From an uncultured Clostridia bacterium (GTDB lineage Bacteria > Bacillota > Clostridia > Oscillospirales > Acutalibacteraceae), in contig CALEII010000033.1 in assembly GCA_937876205.1 (NCBI GenBank), positions 83,650-147,649 of the forward strand: a DNA stretch of 64,000 bases. The letters are read 5' to 3'. Shown here piece by piece: positions 60,085-64,000 of the stretch. Position 1 is the stretch's first letter, and the number at the start of each line of letters is the position of its first letter. The position numbers were made by a program, and so were the translations under genes. The notes below the pieces were generated by a model. The model searched no databases. It was not told the origin of the DNA and saw nothing but the letters and a program-made list of their open reading frames with translations.

Positions 60085-60113
60085 TTGACAACATCTTCGT
60101 AAAATGATATCAT
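60085..60113 (+). promoter_or_regulatory. Promoter of the restriction-modification operon
   Basis: TTGACA (60085-60090), 17-base spacer, TATCAT (60108-60113). Overlaps the palindromic operator at 60105-60136. Confidence 0.85.
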
Positions 60114-60136
60114 TATATCAAGATATAATGATATCA
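60105..60136. promoter_or_regulatory. Perfect palindromic operator of the RM operon
   Basis: TGATATCATTATATC (60105-60119), two-base spacer AA, GATATAATGATATCA (60122-60136): a perfect 15-bp inverted repeat covering the -10 and the transcript start. A dimeric repressor here would block transcription. Confidence 0.8.
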
Positions 60137-60151
60137 AATGAGGTGAAACGA

Positions 60152-60343
60152 GTGGACGATAAAACCAAGCAAGTTCAGGTTAGATTAACCCCTGAACTAC
60201 ACAGCCAACTAAAAGGCACATTAGCCTTAGATGGACGTAAACTCGTAGAATTTTTCAATGATGCTGCTATAGCCTATTTGAAAGATTCCGAAAAATACGA
60301 TAAGACGGTTAATAAGATATTAGGAGGAAAGAAAAATGACTGA
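60152..60343 (+). CDS. Small ribbon-helix-helix-like regulator (controller candidate)
   Basis: 63 residues from GTG 60152, chosen because AGGTGA (60141-60146) lies five bases upstream; the in-frame ATG 60128 is inside the operator and about eight bases from the transcript start. Pattern: a beta strand KQVQVRLTPELHSQLKGTLA then helix GRKLVEFFNDAAIAYLKDSE, typical of RHH/Arc-MetJ-like repressors. It overlaps the next gene by eight bases. It probably binds the palindrome and autoregulates the RM operon, as C proteins do in other RM systems. Function inferred by fold and position. Confidence 0.7.
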   Translation: MDDKTKQVQVRLTPELHSQLKGTLALDGRKLVEFFNDAAIAYLKDSEKYDKTVNKILGGKKND

Positions 60344-62357
60344 AGCAAAAGTAATAGTAATACCAGATGGCAAAATATGTGACTATGTTGACGGGAAATT
60401 TCGTAACGATACTCCCGAGGAATATGTTCGTCAAACAATAGAAAAACGTCTTGTGAATGAACATAAGTATTCTCCTAAACAAATCCGAATTGAATATACA
60501 CTTCAACTTGGTTCAAGAAAACCTCGTGCCGATATCGTTATTTTTGATAAAGACTGCGAAAATCAAACTCAGGAAAATGTCAAACTGATTATTGAGTGTA
60601 AAAAAGAATCGGTTGAAGCACGCAACGCCAAAGATGGTGTTGAACAGTTAAAATCTTATATGTCTGCTTGCCCTAACTGTGAATGGGGTATGTGGACAAA
60701 TGGTAAACAGAAAGAAGTCTTTCGTAAGTTTGTTAATGACAAAGGGCAAATAGACTTTATGGACTATAACGATATTCCCTCAGCCGATGGTAGTTTGGAT
60801 GATATCAACCGTCCTAAAAGAACATCGTTGAAAAATGCTTACGATGATAATCTGTTGTTTGTTTTTAAGAGTTGTCATAACCATATTCATGTGAATGACG
60901 GTTTACAAAAACAACCTGCATTTTTTGAGTTGTTAAAAGTTATATTCTGTAAAATTGAGGATGAGCGCAACATTCCAAATCCTCTTGATTTTTACACTAC
61001 ATCCGAAGAACGTTCAAATCCTGACGGACAGCTTACCGTTAAAAAACGTATCTCAAAGATATTTGAAAGAGTAAAGAAAAAACACGGCAAGATTTTCGAT
61101 TCTAACGATGAAATCAAACTTGCACCTCGCAGTTTGGCATACATAGTTAGCGAGCTTCAAAAATATAGCCTTCTCAATACAAACATCGACATTAAGGGTA
61201 AAGCATACGAGGAAATCGTTGGTGCTAACCTTCGTGGCGACCGAGGTGAGTTTTTTACTCCTCGAAACGTCATGAAGATGGTTGTTGAAATGATTAATCC
61301 AAAAATGGATGAAAGGGTGCTTGACTGTTCCTGCGGCACAGGCGGATTCTTAGTAACAGCAATGACCCACGTGATTGCTGACCTTGAACAAGAGTTTTCG
61401 GCACAAATAGGTTGCGAACGAAAAGATTGGGATGGTGATTCAATCAGAGCGTTTAACGACCGTATTTCCGATATGGCATCCCACTATTATTTCGGCTTTG
61501 ATATTAACCCCGACCTTGTTAAAGCAACAAAAATGAATATGGTTATGAACAATGACGGCAGTGGCAATATTCTTCAAACCAATTCACTTTTACCGCCGCA
61601 CGAGTGGACGGATGAGTTCCGCACAAAATTAGCAGAGGCACTCGACATAGAAAAAAGCGAATTAAGAAACCATAATACCATTGCATACTTTGATGTTATC
61701 GTTACAAACCCTCCTTTTGGCAGTAAAATTCCTGTTAAAGACAAAAACATTTTAGAGCAGTTTGAATTGGCTCATATTTGGGAAAACAACAAGAAAACAG
61801 GCGTTTGGACGATGACTGACCGTTTACAATCTTCTGTTCCGCCCGAAATTCTGTTCATCGAACGTTGCACACAGTTGCTTGTTGAGGGCGGCAGAATGGG
61901 AATTGTTCTTCCCGATTCTATTCTTGGTTCTCCTGGACTTGGATATATCCGTGAATGGTTAATAAAGAACCATCGTATTGTGGGCAGTATAGATTTGCAC
62001 GTTGATACATTCCAACCTCGAAACGGCACACAAACCTCTGTTCTTTTTTTACAAAAGAAAACTCAGGAACAGAAAGATACCGAGGAAAAATCAGGTACAA
62101 TGGCTGATTACAACATCTTTATGGCAATGGTTGAAAAAGTAGGACACGACAAACGCGGTAACCCTACTTTTAAAAGAGATAAAGAAGGTAATGAAATTCT
62201 TGTTCCCGATACAAATAGCATCTTGGTTCTCGGAGAAACAGGTGAAGGAGACCGCACTGTATCTCATCAACAGAAAAAGAAAGTTGAGGATGACCAGACA
62301 CCTGACGTTCCTGCAATTTTTGCAGAATGGAAGAAGCAGGAGGGATTTGCGTGGTAA
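60336..62357 (+). CDS. Fused restriction nuclease-adenine methyltransferase (BcgI-A-like)
   Basis: 673 residues. The N-terminal domain has a PD-(D/E)xK nuclease core: RADIVIF (Asp66) and IIECKKE (Glu87, Lys89), as in HsdR-N-type domains. The C-terminal half is an N6-adenine methyltransferase: SAM-binding LDCSCGTGGF (330-337 region) and catalytic NPPFGSK (458-464), with GEFFTPRNVMKMVVEM typical of HsdM. Cutting and modification are thus in one chain, with specificity in the next gene, like the A subunit of BcgI-type (type IIB/IIG) enzymes. GGAGGAAAG precedes ATG 60336. Codon use is more AT-rich than its neighbours. Confidence 0.85.
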   Translation: MTEAKVIVIPDGKICDYVDGKFRNDTPEEYVRQTIEKRLVNEHKYSPKQIRIEYTLQLGSRKPRADIVIFDKDCENQTQENVKLIIECKKESVEARNAKDGVEQLKSYMSACPNCEWGMWTNGKQKEVFRKFVNDKGQIDFMDYNDIPSADGSLDDINRPKRTSLKNAYDDNLLFVFKSCHNHIHVNDGLQKQPAFFELLKVIFCKIEDERNIPNPLDFYTTSEERSNPDGQLTVKKRISKIFERVKKKHGKIFDSNDEIKLAPRSLAYIVSELQKYSLLNTNIDIKGKAYEEIVGANLRGDRGEFFTPRNVMKMVVEMINPKMDERVLDCSCGTGGFLVTAMTHVIADLEQEFSAQIGCERKDWDGDSIRAFNDRISDMASHYYFGFDINPDLVKATKMNMVMNNDGSGNILQTNSLLPPHEWTDEFRTKLAEALDIEKSELRNHNTIAYFDVIVTNPPFGSKIPVKDKNILEQFELAHIWENNKKTGVWTMTDRLQSSVPPEILFIERCTQLLVEGGRMGIVLPDSILGSPGLGYIREWLIKNHRIVGSIDLHVDTFQPRNGTQTSVLFLQKKTQEQKDTEEKSGTMADYNIFMAMVEKVGHDKRGNPTFKRDKEGNEILVPDTNSILVLGETGEGDRTVSHQQKKKVEDDQTPDVPAIFAEWKKQEGFAW

Positions 62358-63829
62358 ATACCAACTTAGCATACGAGCTTAATGGCGAAGAAACTACCAA
62401 CGCCAAAGTTGCAAACGCCCCTTTAAAATGGTGTTCAGTTTCTTTATCTGATGTTATATCTCGTGGCAAACGCCTTGAAGCAAGCGTTTTTGATGTAGAG
62501 GCAAAACAGGCTCATAATACAATACAAAACGGCAAATACGATTGTGTTCCATTACTTGGAGAAAACGGTATAATAGAAAAGGCATACTACCCTGGTAGAT
62601 TTAAAAGAATATATTGTGAAAAGTCAAATGGCGAAGCATTCTTTTTGCCCTCTCAAATGACTGATATTTATCCAAAGGCCGAAAAATATATTTCAAGGCT
62701 TACCAAGTGTGATATATCCGAACTAAAATTAAAAGCAAATACTCTTTTATTAACTCGTTCTGGAACTATAGGAACTATTTCACTTGTTTCCAAAACAACA
62801 GAAGGAAAAGTATTTTCAGACGATGTCATTAGAGTTACTTTTAAAGACATAGTCGATTTAGGATACAGTTATACGTTTCTGAAATCAAAAATTGGAAATA
62901 CTGTTTTACAAACAAATGGTTACGGCTCGGTTATTACACATTTAGAACCCGAACACTTGCAAGAAACGTACATTCCAAATGCACCATATAACATTAAGTG
63001 TAAAATTCATAATTTAATTATGGATTCTTTTAGATTGCGTGACGAATCAAATGCGTTGATTGATAAAGCAACCTCATTACTTGTTGATGAACTTAAATTA
63101 CCCGATATTGATGAATTTGAACAAAACATTATTAAAAATGAAGCAGTCATAAATGCTTTTAATGTAAAACTTAGCAGTTTATCTTGTCGAGTAGATGCAT
63201 CTTATCATTTGCCTATTGTAGATGCAATTATTAAGCATTTAAAAAACAATGCTGAGGAAGTAACAACTATTGGTGATAAGCGCATTTGTTCCGATGTTGT
63301 TTTGCCTGGAAGATTTAAACGTGTTTATGTAGAAAGTGATTACGGTGTTAAGTTTCTTGGCGGAAAAGAGATGAATCAATTAGACCCTTCAAGTGAAAAA
63401 TATCTTTCAAGAAAAGCGCACGGAAAGCAACTTGAAGGCTCTCTCGGAATCAAAGAGAATTCTATTCTCACACCTGCTCGTGGTTCTTTGGGAGAGGTAG
63501 TAATGCCCTGTAAACACTTCCATAATTGGGCTATTAGTGATAATATGATGCAAATATTATCAAACAAATCAATTTGTGGATATATTTACATTTTCCTGAA
63601 TTCAGAATATGGAAAGATTTTAATTAAGCGATTTACTTATGGCGGTGTTGTAGACGCAATAGAGCCGTGGCACATTCAACAAGTTCAAATTCCGTTGCTT
63701 AAAAACAAAAAAATTCAAAATGAAATAAATGATATAGCCGCACAAGCCAATGATAAACGTTATAAGGCTTATCTTTTAGAGCAAGAGGCATTGAAAATCA
63801 TGAATGACGAAGTGATTTACGCAAAATAA
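62351..63829 (+). CDS. Specificity subunit with two TRDs (HsdS/BcgI-B-like)
   Basis: 492 residues from GTG 62351 (AGGAGG seven bases upstream; it overlaps the methyltransferase stop by seven bases). Two related target-recognition halves are seen: PGRFKRIY with EKYISR, and PGRFKRVY with EKYLSR, each followed by a SGTIGTISLV/ARGSLGEVVM-like segment and separated by helical spacers (about 225-265 and the C-terminus). This is the type I HsdS layout and should recognise a bipartite site. It is paired with the fused nuclease-methylase. Confidence 0.85.
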   Translation: MVNTNLAYELNGEETTNAKVANAPLKWCSVSLSDVISRGKRLEASVFDVEAKQAHNTIQNGKYDCVPLLGENGIIEKAYYPGRFKRIYCEKSNGEAFFLPSQMTDIYPKAEKYISRLTKCDISELKLKANTLLLTRSGTIGTISLVSKTTEGKVFSDDVIRVTFKDIVDLGYSYTFLKSKIGNTVLQTNGYGSVITHLEPEHLQETYIPNAPYNIKCKIHNLIMDSFRLRDESNALIDKATSLLVDELKLPDIDEFEQNIIKNEAVINAFNVKLSSLSCRVDASYHLPIVDAIIKHLKNNAEEVTTIGDKRICSDVVLPGRFKRVYVESDYGVKFLGGKEMNQLDPSSEKYLSRKAHGKQLEGSLGIKENSILTPARGSLGEVVMPCKHFHNWAISDNMMQILSNKSICGYIYIFLNSEYGKILIKRFTYGGVVDAIEPWHIQQVQIPLLKNKKIQNEINDIAAQANDKRYKAYLLEQEALKIMNDEVIYAK

Positions 63830-63835
63830 CAAAGC

Positions 63836-63870
63836 AAAACCGAAGTGAAAATCACTTCGGTTTTCTATTT
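63836..63870 (+). terminator. Terminator of the RM operon
   Basis: AAAACCGAAGTGA (63836-63848) with TCACTTCGGTTTT (63852-63864), then CTATTTTTAT. Confidence 0.9.
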
Positions 63871-63934
63871 TTATACCAATATAATTCCATATCATCAATT
63901 TTGGTAACATAAACTATTTTTTCAAACACAAAAG

Positions 63935-63962
63935 CTCCCCATATTCTTTCGAATACGGGGAG
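63935..63962 (-). terminator. Terminator for a minus-strand gene entering from the right
   Basis: CTCCCC (63935-63940) with GGGGAG (63957-63962) plus inner pairing; on the minus strand CTTTTGTGTTTG follows. It suggests a gene ends just beyond the hairpin. Confidence 0.6.
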
Positions 63963-63984
63963 TTGATTGCACATTTAATAGCTG

Positions 63985-64000
63985 TTATACAGCTACAACT
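63985..64000 (-). CDS. Possible 3' end of a minus-strand gene (edge fragment)
   Basis: The minus strand reads GTTGTAGCTGTATAA (Val-Val-Ala-Val-stop), followed 22 bases later by a terminator hairpin. Only a few codons are in the window, so the gene cannot be identified; the terminator is the main support. Confidence 0.3.

Noticed and set aside
60012..60114. 33-codon minus-strand ORF ending …KADSYETA
   Set aside because: Starts inside the RM promoter palindrome, has no ribosome site and no recognised family. Kept only as a possible gene-tail remnant in the findings.

Overview
The window looks like a chromosomal segment from a spore-forming clostridial Firmicute, most like the Oscillospiraceae/Ruminococcaceae. 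The evidence is a full-length spoIIE, the paired glgC-glgD glycogen genes found in clostridia, a two-gene minimal Suf (SufC-SufB) system, moderately low GC, and many near-consensus sigma-A promoters with 17-bp spacing. The species cannot be fixed from sequence alone.

Layout. 1-2383: a remnant of a phage head module (a partial structural protein, an HK97-type capsid and three small genes) closed by a strong terminator. 2431-7832: two sugar-type MFS transporters and an exported alpha/beta hydrolase. 8205-12467: glgB-glgC-glgD. 12559-14721: parB-serS, with no parA in view; the SerRS resembles archaeal-type enzymes. 14767-17455: an XRE regulator and a 55-residue Spo0A-C-like protein, then cysE-cysS. 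17642-17920: tRNA-Val(GAC) followed by a striking array of small hairpins. 18004-19425: a MraY-like transferase and a small membrane protein. 19510-23692 (minus): an operon of an RlmB-type methyltransferase, a P-type-ATPase-like protein that lacks the catalytic aspartate, and an MgtC-type protein. 23910-26624: spoIIE bracketed by two almost identical 190-bp inverted-repeat elements. 26702-28351: minimal sufC-sufB. 28912-34140: a secreted repeat protein, an ABC exporter half-transporter and a predicted acyltransferase.

34188-41154 is mostly minus strand: two GNAT acetyltransferases, a DUF2804 protein, a YitT-family gene with its middle deleted, a GH43-like protein, a hipBA toxin-antitoxin pair and a PPP-type phosphatase. 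41215-45649 holds three tandem paralogous B12-binding radical SAM genes. 45798-48768 holds a membrane protein, a membrane-anchored EEP-family hydrolase and a second membrane protein. 48852-54410 is a carbohydrate operon: a DUF4838 exported protein, a Gfo/Idh oxidoreductase, a pentulose-phosphate epimerase, a ribokinase and a YczE-like membrane protein. 54482-59907 holds a PnuC-like transporter, a secreted beta-helix protein, a SulP transporter and an SGNH hydrolase.

60085-63864 is a compositionally distinct island: a small ribbon-helix-helix-like protein, a fused nuclease-methyltransferase and a two-TRD specificity subunit, laid out like a BcgI-type (type IIB) restriction-modification system. 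Its promoter overlaps a perfect 15-bp palindrome. The best candidates for undescribed biology are the pseudo-P-type-ATPase operon, the hairpin array after tRNA-Val, the radical SAM triplet, and the regulator-linked BcgI-like system.
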